A DNA stretch of 64,000 nt from Plantago major (GCA_026545765.1 CM048841.1:6049145-6113144); one strand, 5' to 3'. Shown: positions 1 through 10,747, numbered from the stretch's first letter. Notes: a model not told the origin generated them from the letters alone. Made by a program: numbers and translations.

Positions 1-100
1 AAATTTAAATAAGAAGAACTCAGCCATTGTCAGATCAACTGCACCAAAGCCACTGCACTGGTCTGCCTGGTCACAAAGCTTTCGTTATTCATATTCATAC

Positions 101-178
101 AATATTCAAACTTTAGAATCACTTCATTAATCCAAACTCAGACATAATATTCAAACTTTAGAATCACTTCATTAATCC
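101..178. repeat. Two-unit direct repeat (33-bp units)
   Basis: The unit at 101-133 recurs at 146-178 with no mismatch that I can see, giving a 45-bp period. Both units begin AATATTCAAACTTTAG and end CATTAATCC. It looks like a recent local duplication. Confidence 0.85.
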
Positions 179-406
179 GCATCAGACTACCGACTAAGAT
201 AGAGACGACATCAGATCGACATTGTATAAAATCACATTAATATTAAGATATTTCAAGACATAAAAGTAGCACAAAATGCCTTCGTAGACGCCATTTCTTT
301 TCTTTTTAGAGGGCAAACAAAGTTTCATATGTCCTATTTAATATATCAATATGCCCGATTAATACAAAACCTTCTCTGTCTCATTCTTAGTAAGTAATAA
401 AATCTT

Positions 407-489
407 AGATTAATTCATAATTCGCGTGAATAGTAACCATGAATAGTAGATTAATTCATAATTCACCGTGAATAGTAACCATGAATAGT
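407..489. repeat. Two-unit tandem duplication (41/42 bp)
   Basis: Positions 407-447 and 448-489 are head-to-tail copies. They differ only by CGCG versus CACCG in the middle, and each ends GTAACCATGAATAGT. No function is evident. Confidence 0.85.
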
Positions 490-997
490 GACCGAGGAAC
501 AAGAAACATTTTTGCCAGAGTTAAAGTAAATACATAATTTAGACCTCTTAACACAAACCAAACGCTTAGCCTATCATGAGGCTAATTTTCATTGATAAAA
601 ATATATTACAATACAAAATAAAATAAAAAGAGTACTTACAAAATGATGTCCGCAAGCACCAAAGACAAACTTCAAACTTAATTACAAACTAAAAATTTAA
701 AACCGAAGGGAGAGTGTTTTGCTTAGGTGTGTATACAATGGAGGTATCCGTGTTCTTCTTATTTATAGAGGGAATTTGATTCTAGAGCTTATTTCTATCA
801 TCATTTTGGAATTTGATTCTTTGTGTCGCTATCTCGTGTCTCTTTAAATTTCGCCTGCTTTGTTTGGATGTTGCTTTCAAATTGTGGAATAATTTCACCC
901 CACTTATCGTTGTTCCATTATCATTATCCACACATTAGTGCTCGACTCATCATCTTTGTCATCTTTAATCTTGTCTGCTTCTTTTCCTTCTTTGCTT

Positions 998-2261
998 TTA
1001 GCCATTTTGGCTTCTTGTGGAATGAAAGAAGTCACGATATGAATTAGGTAGATGCCTTCTATTATTATCATCTTTAGTCTTGTCATCATAGTCAATTGAT
1101 GGTAGAAAGATTCCATCTTCTTTGCAAATTTGTCTTCTATGTAGACTTTGTAGAATTTGATCAGTATCCTGATTATTCTGGCAATCTTCGAACTGCATAT
1201 TGGACTTTTATTTTTCTGTCCTCCTGATATAATTGAATTCTTTTTTCTATAAGAACTATAATATCGATGCAATATAATTTCTTAGTTTTTGGGTTTTCAT
1301 TCATTTTTCCCCAAAACTTCAGATAAGAAGATCTTTTGATACATGGTATCTCATTTTCGTATAACCGATAATAGGTATCCATTCCCAAATCCGTGGTATG
1401 GAAAATTCCATAAAGAAATATAAAGAGTAATACTCTTGAGGTATATCCTTTTAGAGTAACCTTCTTCCAACTTAAAATAAAGTTGAAAAGTTTTAGGAAG
1501 TATAACTTCCGTAGTTCAAATTCATCCACCAAAGTTATAAACCAGTTGGGTATTCTTTGCCAGTTTTGTATATAAACTGCACTGTCAATGGTTATAAACC
1601 ACGAGTACTTCTTTCTATGTTGATCATTATCACATAGTAGCACTTTATTAAATGCTTCAACATAATCCCAATAATTATATTTTATAGGATTTTTGTTGTT
1701 GGGATAGTAAAATTCCCTTTCACTGGTTGGTTCAAATCCCCAATCCTTAGAAGATATAATCTTCTTAATATAATTTTTTCTGAAGTTATAAACTTCCTTC
1801 TGTGTCTTTGAGAAATAATTTATTTCACAAGACTCTGTTTCTGAAAGAATACTTTCGTAAAAAGATCTTGTTTTATAAGATCCTGAAGCATATAATGCTT
1901 TATCTTTGTCAAAATATTTAGACCATGATGTCCAAAGTTCCCTTGCCCATTGTACATCTCTTATTTCAAGCAGAAGTATTACTTCCTGATTTTTGTTTTC
2001 AACATAATCAGTTTTTTCTTCTTTTACTGATTTAGTAAAAGATGGGAATCTTCCCTTTTTTCTTTTGTACTCAAGAAATTCTTGGTACTCTTCTGAGCTA
2101 TAAGTCTCAGATTCTGGTGATGGTAAAGCTATAAGCTTTCCTTTATCTTGTGGTGGTAAAGCTATAAGCTTTCCTTTATCTAATCCACTTTCCTGACTTC
2201 CTTTTCCTCTATCAGAGGAGGAATTTCTTCTTCTTAGTACATTCTGCAATAATATCTTCAA
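998..2261 (-). pseudogene. Pararetroviral ORF downstream of RNase H, function unknown
   Basis: An open frame of 362 codons runs from 2261 to 1173, and related coding sequence continues in another frame to about 998, so a frameshift lies near 1190. The frame has no ATG at its 5' end: the first usable codon is a TTG that overlaps the TGA stop of the RNase H frame (ATTTGAAG). Near the N-terminus an 11-residue unit starting DKGKLIALP occurs twice in tandem. The middle is rich in aromatic and charged residues, including YWDYVEAFNKVLL and PNWFITL, which I associate with the extra ORF of florendovirus-like endogenous viruses. It is not visibly an enzyme. Translational coupling to the upstream frame is possible but unproven. 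Confidence 0.6.
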
Positions 2262-2620
2262 ATATTAAAGAACTGGGAGACGATATCATCTTTCCATTTT
2301 ATAAACACATGTCTAAAACGCTCATATTTAAAGTATTTAATAGACATAATCTTTGCAGAATCATAATCTGTTTTTTGGTTATATAAACCATCTTGAAATT
2401 TTAAAACACATTTTATGGTTGAAAATATTTCTTTAGCAATAGTGGCGTAGTTTTTCTGAATATTTTTCCACTTGCCAGAATAGAAACGAACAAGATATTC
2501 TTGTTTATTATGAGGATCAATCTGTTTAAGAATTCCTCCATAACCTATATCAGAAGCATCTGTTTCAACAGATTTATCCCATGAGGGATTACTCAACATG
2601 AGACAAAGCAAGGTTTTCAC
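2258..2620 (-). pseudogene. Pararetroviral RNase H
   Basis: This domain degrades the RNA strand of the RNA/DNA hybrid during viral reverse transcription. ETDASDIGYGGIL carries the first catalytic Asp, YATIAKEI the catalytic Glu, and KTDYDSAK a further Asp, so three acidic residues are visible in the expected order. The frame ends at a TGA at 2258 and is out of phase with the RT frame that ends at 2687, so the two domains are no longer one polyprotein. The C-terminal part seems shorter than usual for caulimovirid RNase H. Confidence 0.75.
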
Positions 2621-2686
2621 CTTTTCTTTTAATTTCCTAATGACTGAGTATGATGATCGACAAGGCTTTGGATCTTTTTAAGTCTA

Positions 2687-3996
2687 TCATATAAGATAGC
2701 AGATTCGAGCTATGTCTTTATAATAGGAAGAGATATAATTCAAACTTCCTAAAAATCTCTGTAACTGGGTTTTATTAGTTATTTCATCAGGAAATTTGTC
2801 AGCAAAATCAATGCTTCTATTTATTGGGATAATATTACCTTTTTCAATATAATGACCCAAAAATCTAATTTTTGTTTGAAACAAAAACATCTTTGGTTTT
2901 GATATAACTAAACCACTCTGTATGACTATTTTCTTTAATATATCCAAATGTTTAAAATGGGATTCAATATCCTTTGAGAAAACTAGGATATCATCAATAT
3001 AGACTAATATAAAATCACTATAAGGAGTAAAAATATCATTCATAATTTTCTGAAATTCAGAAGGAGCATTTTTCAAACCAAATGGCATTACATTCCATTC
3101 GTAATGTCCTATTGGAACATTAAAGGCTGTTTTATACCTATCTTTTTGTTCAATTTGAACTTGCCAATAACCTGACTTTAAGTCAAATTTTGAAAATAAA
3201 ATTGAATCATAAAGTCTTTCTAAAAGATCTTTTTTATTCGGAATAGGATGCCTAATCCATTTTAAAACCTTATTAAGGGGTTTATAATTTATAACTAATC
3301 TAGGAACTCCTCTTTCCTGCTCACTATGTTTATTAACATAAAAGGCTGTACAAGACCAAGGAGATTGAGAAGGGCTTATCAGACCCTTTTGTAATAAAGA
3401 ATCAATTTCTTTTTTACAGAGTTCTAAATACTCTGAATTCATTTGACAAGGTCTTGCCTTTGTCGGAATTCTTTTTTCATCAAAATCTTCCTCATAAGGA
3501 AGGCTGACCACATGCTTCTTTCTATTCCAGAAAGCATTAGGATGGTCATTACAGATTTCTAGAGAAAGTTGATTTTCAATCAATCTAATCTTCCCTTGTA
3601 ATTTGGGATTTTGAAGTTTTTCTTCAATAGTCAAAGAGTTTATTTCTTGTTTTAAGAAATTCATCTGGTTTTTCTTTAAAGTCAGATGATCATACATTTC
3701 ATGTAACATTCTATGAAATGGTTTTGTAATAAAATTTAAATGAATTTTCCCACCTTGAAAAGTTCCAGTAATACCAGAATTATCCACATGGGTAAAAGGA
3801 TAAATCTTTGAGATAAAAGGAGTACCAAGTATTACTTGGTTGGAAATATCCTTTGTTAGTAAAAAACTGGTTTGAATACAGTTTTTATCAATACAGATAT
3901 AAGCTTTAGGAAGCTTATACTTTATATTTAATTTTTCTCCTCCAGAATGATAAATAGTATGTGTAGTTTTATGAAAATACTTTGTAGGAATTAATC
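2687..3996 (-). pseudogene. Pararetroviral protease C-terminal part and reverse transcriptase
   Basis: The frame is open from about 3996 to 2687. The first roughly 70 codons are the end of a retropepsin (VILGTPFISKIYPF), followed by an RT of caulimovirid type. RT landmarks in order are LPYEEDFDEKRIPTKARPCQ, the fingers motif RLVINYKPLN, KSGYWQVQIEQKDRYKTAF, the active-site YIDDILVFS near 3000, and FLGHYIEKG. The YIDD box is intact, and this is the best preserved viral module here. The protease start is damaged: at 4000-4060 the expected Asp-Thr/Ser-Gly triad is not readable in one frame and a TGA precedes this ORF. The C-terminus runs into a stop just before RNase H. Confidence 0.85.
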
Positions 3997-4815
3997 ATTC
4001 CTGTATAACATTTAAATCGCTCACCGTCAATAAGAGCAACAAATCTTTTGAAAAGTAATTATCAATTAATAAGGTAATTTTAACATACCATTTTGAGATA
4101 TAACCATCTCTAAAGTTGATAAAATTATCATCTACTTGTGAATCAAAACATCGAGTCTTTTACTTTGACTCGATTCACTAGTAGTAGACCGGTAGACCGA
4201 TTAGTCTCTTTTTATAATTTTCAAGTTTAGAAACTCGATAGTCTATTAACTTATTCTCTTTTTCAAAATCAATCTCTTTTTGAGATTTTCAACTTCCATC
4301 TCTAAATCATGAGTAGAAGTTGGAGATTCAACTTCTTCTCTGCTTTTAGAAGTTTATAAACTTCACATCGAGTAAGGCTCATCATTTTTAAAATCTTCCG
4401 GAAGAACCATTGGTTCGTACGTAGTAGAAGTACTTGGAATATTATCCATCCGATCTATTAATTTAGATCAGAATCATGATCTTTGATATGTTTCTAAACT
4501 CGATAATATTATTACCGTCAAAACATTTAAATCAGCCTTGAACTGTGAGAGGATATTGTAAAATTCTTTATTAAAGAATTTATCGTCATCTGTGTTTTCT
4601 TGTTTCTTGATACAAGGCCGCCAAGAATACAAGGTTCACACTCGACTCAATCGATATTACCGATTCTTGATCAAGAACTTTTAAGTTCTCTTCTTCAAGA
4701 TTATTAGTACTATTAGAAGCATCTCAATCATCGTAAGAGTTATTACTCTTTCTTCATCGAATTTAGAAGAATCTTTGAAAGAGTTTCTTTCAAATCATTA
4801 TCGCCTTTTAATCAT
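3997..4815 (-). other. Degenerate pararetroviral sequence between coat protein and protease
   Basis: No frame stays open for long. By position it should hold the C-terminal tail of the coat protein and the N-terminal half of the protease. I see scattered acidic and serine-rich coding-like pieces in several frames, consistent with decay by indels. At 4000-4060 pieces of the protease N-terminus are split between two frames. Confidence 0.5.
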
Positions 4816-5381
4816 TTAATTTTCTCTTGGTCCAACATTGTGTTGCAAAATGACCAAGTTTTCCACAAGCTCGCAAACTATTAGTTTCTTTCGAATCCGC
4901 TTTCTTTCTTCTCTATCTTCTCTTCTTTGTTTACGGATTTCTAATTTTCTAGGAGAGTAATGTCTCTTCTTTTTTGGTTTATAATAACTTCTTTTCCGAC
5001 TTATGAGGTTTAGAAGTGGATGGAACATCCATCCCAAATTGATCACGTAACCGTCCCAATGGGCCTTTTCTTTCAAGTTCGTCTTTTAATTTGTTGATTT
5101 AATTTAATCTCATTACATAAGGCTAAACCTTCTTGAATACAAGTTCCAATTAACTTGCCATAAGTATAATTTTCATAAGGGATAGAAACTTTATCTTTTC
5201 TAAGATTTTTCCTAACCCTTTCTGCAAATAATGCAGGAAGTCCATCAATGAACTTTGATTTCCAATGAGAGCTATTACACTCAGGTAATTCCATTACCCT
5301 ATTTAAAAAGGTATCCTTATACCATCGAAAATCGCTTAAAGTTTTACATCTTAAGTTTTGTAAACTGCTCAATATTTTCAT
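4816..5381 (-). pseudogene. Pararetroviral coat protein, C-terminal half with broken zinc knuckle
   Basis: The stretch at 5381-5073 contains WKSKFIDGLPALFAERVRK followed by YGKLIGTCIQEGLALC, a pattern typical of caulimovirid coat proteins. It runs into a lysine/arginine-rich basic segment (5076-4816), the usual RNA-binding tail. A CCHC-type knuckle should follow. In the +2 frame at about 4830-4875 I read LRACGKLGHFATQC, which has three of the four ligands; the first Cys is a Leu codon. The knuckle is also out of frame with the basic tail. The coat segment and the tail are in different frames, so this is a pseudogene. Confidence 0.7.
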
Positions 5382-6247
5382 TATCGGAATATCTTCCTAT
5401 GAAATGTTCAATAATAGTAACAACAAGAGTATAGACGCATTTTCTATATTACTACCATCCTCTTGTTTTACAAAGATCAAAATATGATTTTTCCCTTCCG
5501 GTGAAAGATAATTATCCACTAACCTTTTAATTGTCTGTAAAACCAAATGACAATCATTTTTGCAACATTTTTATCGGTGTTGCCATTTGTTTTACAAATA
5601 GTGGAATACATAAGCATTCTATGAATCATATTATAAATCACTATCGATAAGCATCTAGGTTCCATTCATAAATGTTTTTACCATTATAATCAAGTATTCA
5701 AGATGTACTCTTGCTCTTGCAAGGTATCTATAGGAGAAGGTCTCCTATAATAATACATACGTTGGTTGGTCTATCACCCCATTTTCCCAACTTGTTAATT
5801 TCATCACCGATCACTTCTTTGTAATCAGATTTTCTTTTACAACATCATGAAGAGTTGTAAGTTTCATATCTTTAAATTTTTCGCTAAGAACTTTTCAAGT
5901 TCTTTCATAGACTTTAATTTAAAATCAATTTTCGTGAGGTGGTTGAATATTAGGACAAAGCGTAATCTGCTCCTTCACCTTTACTTTTAAAGAAACATAA
6001 GAATATAAAGAAAGAATAGTGTTAATAGTTTTTAAAACTAAATCCACCTTTCACTCGAGAAGTTAAATGTTCTCGAGAACATTAATAAATGATTAGTATA
6101 ATTACATTGTTCAATCATCCTTAATTTGTTTACAGTGTTACCGGTAGAGTTTCATCTTCCAAAGAGTTTCGCAAAGGCTAGAAACTATGATTTCCTTTTC
6201 AATTTGAAAAGACTGTGTGGAGGATAGACTTGTTGTAAATTCCTCCG
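5382..6247 (-). other. Degenerate pararetroviral sequence (coat protein N-terminal region)
   Basis: No open frame of useful length. Its position between the post-movement-protein ORF and the coat core suggests it once encoded the N-terminal coat or linker part of the polyprotein. Stops are frequent in all minus frames. Confidence 0.45.
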
Positions 6248-6505
6248 TCAAAGTTTATAATTCCTTTCTAATACTGAAATATATTGTTCCACATATTTAG
6301 AAACAAACCATGGAACAAAAGGAATTGGAGTATTGTGTTTTTCACAATCTTTATAAAATTCATTTTGAATAGAAGTTTTCTCTGTTGAAGAGAAGTTTGT
6401 AAAAAACCAATTTTTAAAAGGTTCCCATCTGGGTAAATTGAATTCAGTTTTAATCTTTTGCCTAGCCGGAGAGCCAGGGCTAAAATCAATTTGACTTGAA
6501 TTCAT
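6248..6505 (-). pseudogene. Short pararetroviral ORF after the movement protein
   Basis: An 85-codon frame starts at an ATG that overlaps the stop of the movement-protein frame as TAATG. That arrangement can support termination-reinitiation, although here it could also be a by-product of decay. The protein is rich in Trp and Phe (WEPFKNWFFTNF, FVPWFVSKYVEQYI). Similar segments follow the movement-protein domain in florendovirus-like polyproteins. Its role is unknown. Confidence 0.55.
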
Positions 6506-7335
6506 TAATAACGAAATTCCATTTCTGATGCAGTTATATCTGCTTCAGTTGGAGTATGTGTAACTCCTTTGACAATATTATGAAAATCTTTATTTATTCG
6601 AAGTTCATCAATATGATCTTCTGGAATTGTTTCAAAAGATTTTTGTATTCTACTTTTAGCAGAGGTCGACATCCTTGATGGAGTATCAACTACATAATCA
6701 ATAGGTGATATAAAAGATCTTAAAGAAGAAGACTTAGTAAGTCTTGAAGAAGATCCTATAAAATCGTTGTTATTATCAAACTGCATTTTTACCAAACCTT
6801 CAGGAGTTTGGATAACATCTATTAAATTATTTTGAATAACAGGTTGTGAGGGTACAGCCTGTTTAATTGTCCAATTTTCAGGAAAATCTATTTCTTCCCA
6901 TTTAATAGATCTACGAGTAGTAATTTTGCTAAAATTAGTCTCGATTAGAATAGTTTCATTTAAAGGTTTATCAACCCTTCGGCAATGAGGATTTAGAGTA
7001 AACAAAGGTTTATAATAAATCCTATAACAGATACAGATTGTTTCTGTACCAGAAATATAATTATAACCATTAGTTTTAACATTTAATGTTAAAGAATCTA
7101 AGATATTAATATCCGATAAAGACAATTGTAAATTCGGATAAACATCAAAATAAACTGGACCATGGGCTAAACTAGACTGTATAATACCGATTAAGGATTT
7201 TTTCCAGTCTAAGTTTCTACCATCTCTAAGAGCAGCTATAAAGCTCTCAGGTAGTCCTTCTAAGGTTAAAGGTTTAAAAGCAATTTGCACTAAACCAATA
7301 TGTAAAAATTTGTAAAGGTTTTTATAAACAGCAAT
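6505..7335 (-). pseudogene. Pararetroviral movement protein (30K superfamily)
   Basis: The protein would form or modify plasmodesmatal channels for cell-to-cell spread. Landmarks include LVQIAFKPLTLEGLPESF, DWKKSLIGIIQ, GPVYFDVYPNLQLSLSD and LTLNVKTNGYN, matching caulimovirid movement proteins. The open frame formally reaches 7458, but its first 45 or so residues are translated copia antisense sequence plus the (TA)n run (LYIYIYIA). The viral part therefore begins near 7335, and its authentic N-terminus has been lost at the integration junction. The frame ends at 6505 in a TAATG overlap. Confidence 0.8.
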
Positions 7336-7352
7336 ATATATATATATATATA
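7334..7352. repeat. (TA)n microsatellite at virus-copia junction
   Basis: About nine TA units separate minus-strand viral sequence from plus-strand copia RNase H sequence. Endogenous florendoviruses have been reported at TA-rich sites; whether the repeat attracted the insertion or formed at it cannot be told from one junction. Confidence 0.9.
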
Positions 7353-7354
7353 GA

Positions 7355-7868
7355 GGAACTGTTAATCTTAGATTATGGTATGCATGTGATACAAACACTA
7401 ATCTAGTGGGATTCAGTGATTTTGATTGGGCTAGTGATCTAGATGATAGAAAATCCACTAGTGGAGGTTGCTTTTATCTTGGTTCTAATTTAGTGTCTTG
7501 GTATAGCAAGAAACAGAACTGTGTATCACTCTCAACTGCTGAATCTGAATATGTAGCAGCTGGGAGTTGTGTGACTCAACTGGTATGGTTGAAAAATATG
7601 CTGCATGACTACGGTCTTCAAAGTGATACCCTGTTGATGTTATGTGATAATCTTAGTGCCATAAATATTTCTAAGAACCCTGTTCAGTACTCACACACGA
7701 AACACATAGACATTAGGCATCATTTTCTTAGGGATTTGGTCAATCTGCAATAAATTAATATAGAACACATAGATACAACCAATCAACTTGCAGATATCTT
7801 TACCAAGCCTTTAGATAGTGAGAGATTCTTCAGTTTTAGAAGATCTCTTGGTCTGTGCTCTCTGTAAT
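7355..7868 (+). pseudogene. Copia RNase H (C-terminal end of pol)
   Basis: Readable from GTVNLRLWY to the pol terminus. Motifs are FSDFDWASDLDDRKSTSG (first catalytic Asp), STAESEYVA (catalytic Glu), LCDNLSAI (Asp) and HTKHIDIRHHFLRD, then QLADIFTKPL near the end. The only interruption I see is a TAA at 7751-7753, shortly before the end; the same frame continues to the natural stop near 7867. The RT that should precede it is missing. Confidence 0.9.
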
Positions 7869-9121
7869 CTTTGATGTTGAACCCGGTGTTGACTCAACAT
7901 TACAGCCAACACTGGCAGTCAGAAAAGTGATGGAGGTTTGGTTGCATTTTGTTTTAGGTTTCTGTGCTTCTGTGCCTGTCTCTGGTTGTTACTGTTGCCC
8001 AGCTCTAAAAGGGGTTCATTGTTTTTGAAAGACTACTTGAAAACCAAGGTTTAAAGGTCTCTAGTTTGGAGTGTGTTTGTTTTCATATAAAACCCACTTG
8101 TGCTGATTTTGGTCACTTTTGCTACTCGTACCTTGCTTCGCACTTGATGTTACCTCCTGCTTTTGTTCCAACAATTAAATGAAATCAAATAAAAAGGGCT
8201 TGAAGTGTTTCCATCGAGGGTCGTGTTGGGCAGGACCAAATACTACCCACATACCGGCATGGCCAATGGTGTCATATGTCCATGAGGGTTGATGGCCTGT
8301 ACTTTCAACTGACACGCACAAAAGTGTTGATCTTCGTAATGCTGTTGGATCACTTGCCAAATTGAGTACCAATTTGCCCATTGTGGCCAATGAGTGTCTT
8401 TTATACCATGAGACGTGTGTTTAACTGCTTTAAAATTTGAGGTGATGTCGAGTGTGTTTCTTTGGTATTTCCCTCTCTTTCTTTTTTACCTTCAGCATTA
8501 AGTGGTGTTAACCTGATCTGCACTCTTCTTACTTGGTTTCCTGGACAGCTTACAATAAGAGTGGTCTGATATTTCGATGTTACCCTCATTGATGAGTCAA
8601 CATTCAGTTCAATAGAGACTTTATATGCCTTATTCTTTGTACTGATGTGTCTTTTCTTTCCTATTTTGCTTGTTTTTGGGTTTGAGGGAGAGTAGTCGTG
8701 TCTTGTAGATCCTTGGGCTTTCATCTGTTTCTGCTTGAAAAGTCAACATATTGGAGTTAAGATCTTTAGTCAACCTCCCTAAGGATTGTCTAATTTTATC
8801 TGATTTCTTTGACTCAACGGATAACTGTTTTACTTGCAACTTTAATCCTTTATTAACAGTTGTGTACAGTTTCTGTTGCTTTGATATATATTCGCATGAT
8901 CTTTTATAGCCAAACCCAAGAAACCCCCTTCACCACTTGTAATCGGAAGTTGTGCCTTTACCAACTACTCTACCCCACTTAGTTAAAAAAAAAAAATGCT
9001 CCAGTTTTATTACTTTCATCTTTTTATCTTCCTCCCTCTTTTTACCCTAACCCTCTTTCTCGAAACTCCTGCCCATCTCTCTTCTTTCTCTCCACATAAC
9101 TCTGCTCGACCTTCTTCATCA
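7869..9121 (+). other. Spacer between pol and env-like ORF of the SIRE element
   Basis: No sustained ORF. It contains the conserved 8180-8372 element (listed separately), repeated TTGA(C/G)TCAAC words (7889, 8595) and TATA-like sequence near 8883. SIRE elements express their downstream ORF by a mechanism that is not settled, so this spacer is where a subgenomic promoter, splice acceptor or translation signal might lie. Confidence 0.55.
8180..8372 (+). ncRNA. Conserved two-hairpin element, copy A (copia context)
   Basis: This stretch aligns without difficulty with 32075-32290 and 35470-35680, which lie in an unrelated LTR family and in the same orientation relative to coding sense. Shared words include CGTGTTGGGCA, CAAATACTA, CATATGTCC, TGAGGGTT and CACGCACAAAAGTG. 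Hairpin 1 pairs GTCAT (8271-8275) with ATGGC (8292-8296) using one G-T wobble where the other copies have a Watson-Crick pair; its loop is nearly invariant. Hairpin 2 pairs GCAC (8316-8319) with GTGT (8324-8327) around AAAA. I do not recognise the element as a known RNA family. Confidence 0.5.
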
Positions 9122-10709
9122 ATGGCGCCCAACAAGGTTTACCCTGAACCCCTTAGAGTTGAACCAGCAAGCTTTGTGATCCCCAATTCTTCTGACTCCT
9201 CTGAATCGAATCCACCACCGTCCCCCATTGTCGTCTCTTCAGATACCAGTTCGGCTGCCGACACCTTCCCCAAAGCCCCATCTCCGAGAAGAATTACCTT
9301 TGGGTCTTTTCACTTGAATGATGAATTCCAATAACCCACTGGTGGGGCGACTGAGACTGTTCGCAGAACTGCCGCATCTATGCCATCTTCGCCCCTTGGG
9401 TCACAGTCTCATGCTGAAGACATTGGTGATAATTCCGCCTCTCCTGAAGAAATAGGTCAAGCTGATTGTGAGATGGATATCGACCAATCTTCTACTTTTG
9501 GGACACACTTGAACAACTCTCAAGTTAACTCCTCTCCTCAAGAAAATGTTGTCAGTGATTTTGATGATACAGAGGCTTTCGAGGCAGAGGGGTCTGAATC
9601 TGTCTCTGCAACTCTGGATATCTCTTAGGACGATGATGAGGTACAAACTTTCTCTGATTATGAGGGATTTGCTTACAATTTGAATTTCCTTCGCCTGTCT
9701 GATTTTGAGAGGTTTGATGATGTGTGTCTGCGTCCTTTGGATGAGGAACGTTTTATTGAAGAGAGTGTGTTTGAAGAAACGAATCTGATTACCTTTTTGC
9801 GAAAATGGAATTCGCTTTACTCTGTTACTCATTTGGAACCGTATGTGCCAGCTGCTGTGAGGGCATTTTTCTATAATATGTCAAAGCAGTTTGGTGAAGC
9901 AGCATCTCCTAAATTTCATAAAGTGTATGTTCGCGGGAAAGTCTTTTCCATAGAAGCAAGGCTTGTGAATGAATTACTGCATAGGGATCCTAACTTGGTG
10001 GAAACACCACTGAATGTGTCTATGGATGAAATTGCTAGCGAACTGACCTTGAACAAAGTGAAAAAGTGGCCGAAGAGTGGCTTGCGTGCTAAAACCTGCT
10101 CCTCCTTGATTTCTGCGTTGTTTCGACTCAGTCTTTATAACTGGTTTCCTTCTTCCACCTGCAATATCTTGAGTGAAGAAGCAGGGATTCTAATGTATAG
10201 AATTAAGATGAACTTGGATGTCAATCTTGGGGAACGAATGGCACAACATCTTGAGAAACTGGTCACTTGATTTTGCCTTCTACCATTTTTGGAGTGTTGA
10301 AGCTGCAAGGGTTTGAACCATTTGAGATGGAAATTCTCAAGTCTGATTTTAAGAAGGTTGGAGTGAATAGGCAGCTTCTTGAAACCACTCATAGAATCTG
10401 TGACTTGCCTTGGGTTGATCCAGAGGCCACTGCTGATGACATGTTTCATCCTACTGATCCTTCTGAGCCTGGCTCCTCTGCTGTTGATGTTGTACATTTT
10501 GTCAATGTTGACTACCATGTTGAGTCAACATCACTTCCCAGCATTGCTTCTTTGTCTGCAGGTACTCTTACTGATCATGACAGGATCATCCTAGCACAGA
10601 TCAAATCTCTGGATGAGTAGACTGCATCTCTCCAAGCCCAAATTGTCAAGAATATGGAGTTTCGTAGCACCTTAGTCTCTTTCCTTTCCTCACAAAAAGG
10701 GGGAGAATA
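9122..10709 (+). pseudogene. SIRE env-like ORF
   Basis: Starts at ATG 9122 (MAPNKVYPEPLRVEP), 1.25 kb after pol. The N-terminal 180 residues are Ser/Pro/acidic and look disordered. From 9680 a folded domain appears (FLRKWNSLYSVTHLEPYVP, RAFFYNMSKQFGE, HKVYVRGKVFSIEARLVNELL), resembling the putative plant transposon domain often found in the extra ORF of SIRE and Tat elements. The same frame holds stops at 9332 and 9626; another stop at 10268 comes with a frameshift into the segment ending 10618, and a last piece runs to about 10709. I see no clear signal peptide or transmembrane helix in the intact parts, so calling it an envelope rests on position only. Confidence 0.7.
10694..10708 (+). promoter_or_regulatory. 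Polypurine tract-like sequence (internal)
   Basis: AAAAAGGGGGAGAA follows the env-like ORF. Similar tracts occur at 12225, 12272 and 12366. SIRE elements often carry several such tracts; the last one directly precedes the LTR and is the probable priming site for plus-strand DNA. Confidence 0.55.
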
Positions 10710-10747
10710 GACTAGGAGAATTTATTATGCTTACTTTTGATACTCTG

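Larger units (their letters stand above)
1..997. other. AT-rich left flank, no recognisable gene
   Basis: I see no convincing coding sequence here. Short open frames on both strands lack family motifs. The stretch holds two small tandem duplications, listed separately. It may be non-coding viral sequence belonging to the minus-strand pararetrovirus to its right, or host DNA; I cannot place that boundary. Confidence 0.5.
998..7335 (-). mobile_element. Endogenous pararetrovirus (Caulimoviridae, florendovirus-like), decayed
   Basis: On the minus strand the order is movement protein, a short ORF, coat protein, retropepsin, reverse transcriptase, RNase H and a further ORF. This is the layout of plant pararetroviruses. 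There are no LTRs and no integrase, as expected for a caulimovirid that enters host DNA by illegitimate recombination. The module order plus the character of the downstream ORF (2261-998) resemble endogenous florendoviruses; the genus is an inference. Every module except the RT ORF is interrupted by stops or frameshifts, so this is a fossil copy. The right edge is a (TA)n run next to a copia RNase H fragment. The left edge is uncertain. Confidence 0.85.

Noticed and set aside
7336..7458. N-terminal extension of the viral movement protein to position 7458
   Set aside because: The extra residues are antisense copia RNase H plus the (TA)n run; the viral sequence starts near 7335.
8270..8330. Hammerhead or twister ribozyme in the shared element
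   Set aside because: No CUGANGA/GAAA core and no twister consensus; the fold is two simple hairpins.
8175..8390. Minus-strand 71-codon ORF over the conserved hairpin element
   Set aside because: The matching minus-strand frames in the other two copies have stops and do not keep the peptide, so the conservation is better explained at the RNA level.
9122..10709. True retroviral envelope gene
   Set aside because: No signal peptide, transmembrane helix or furin-like site is visible; position alone suggests env-like.
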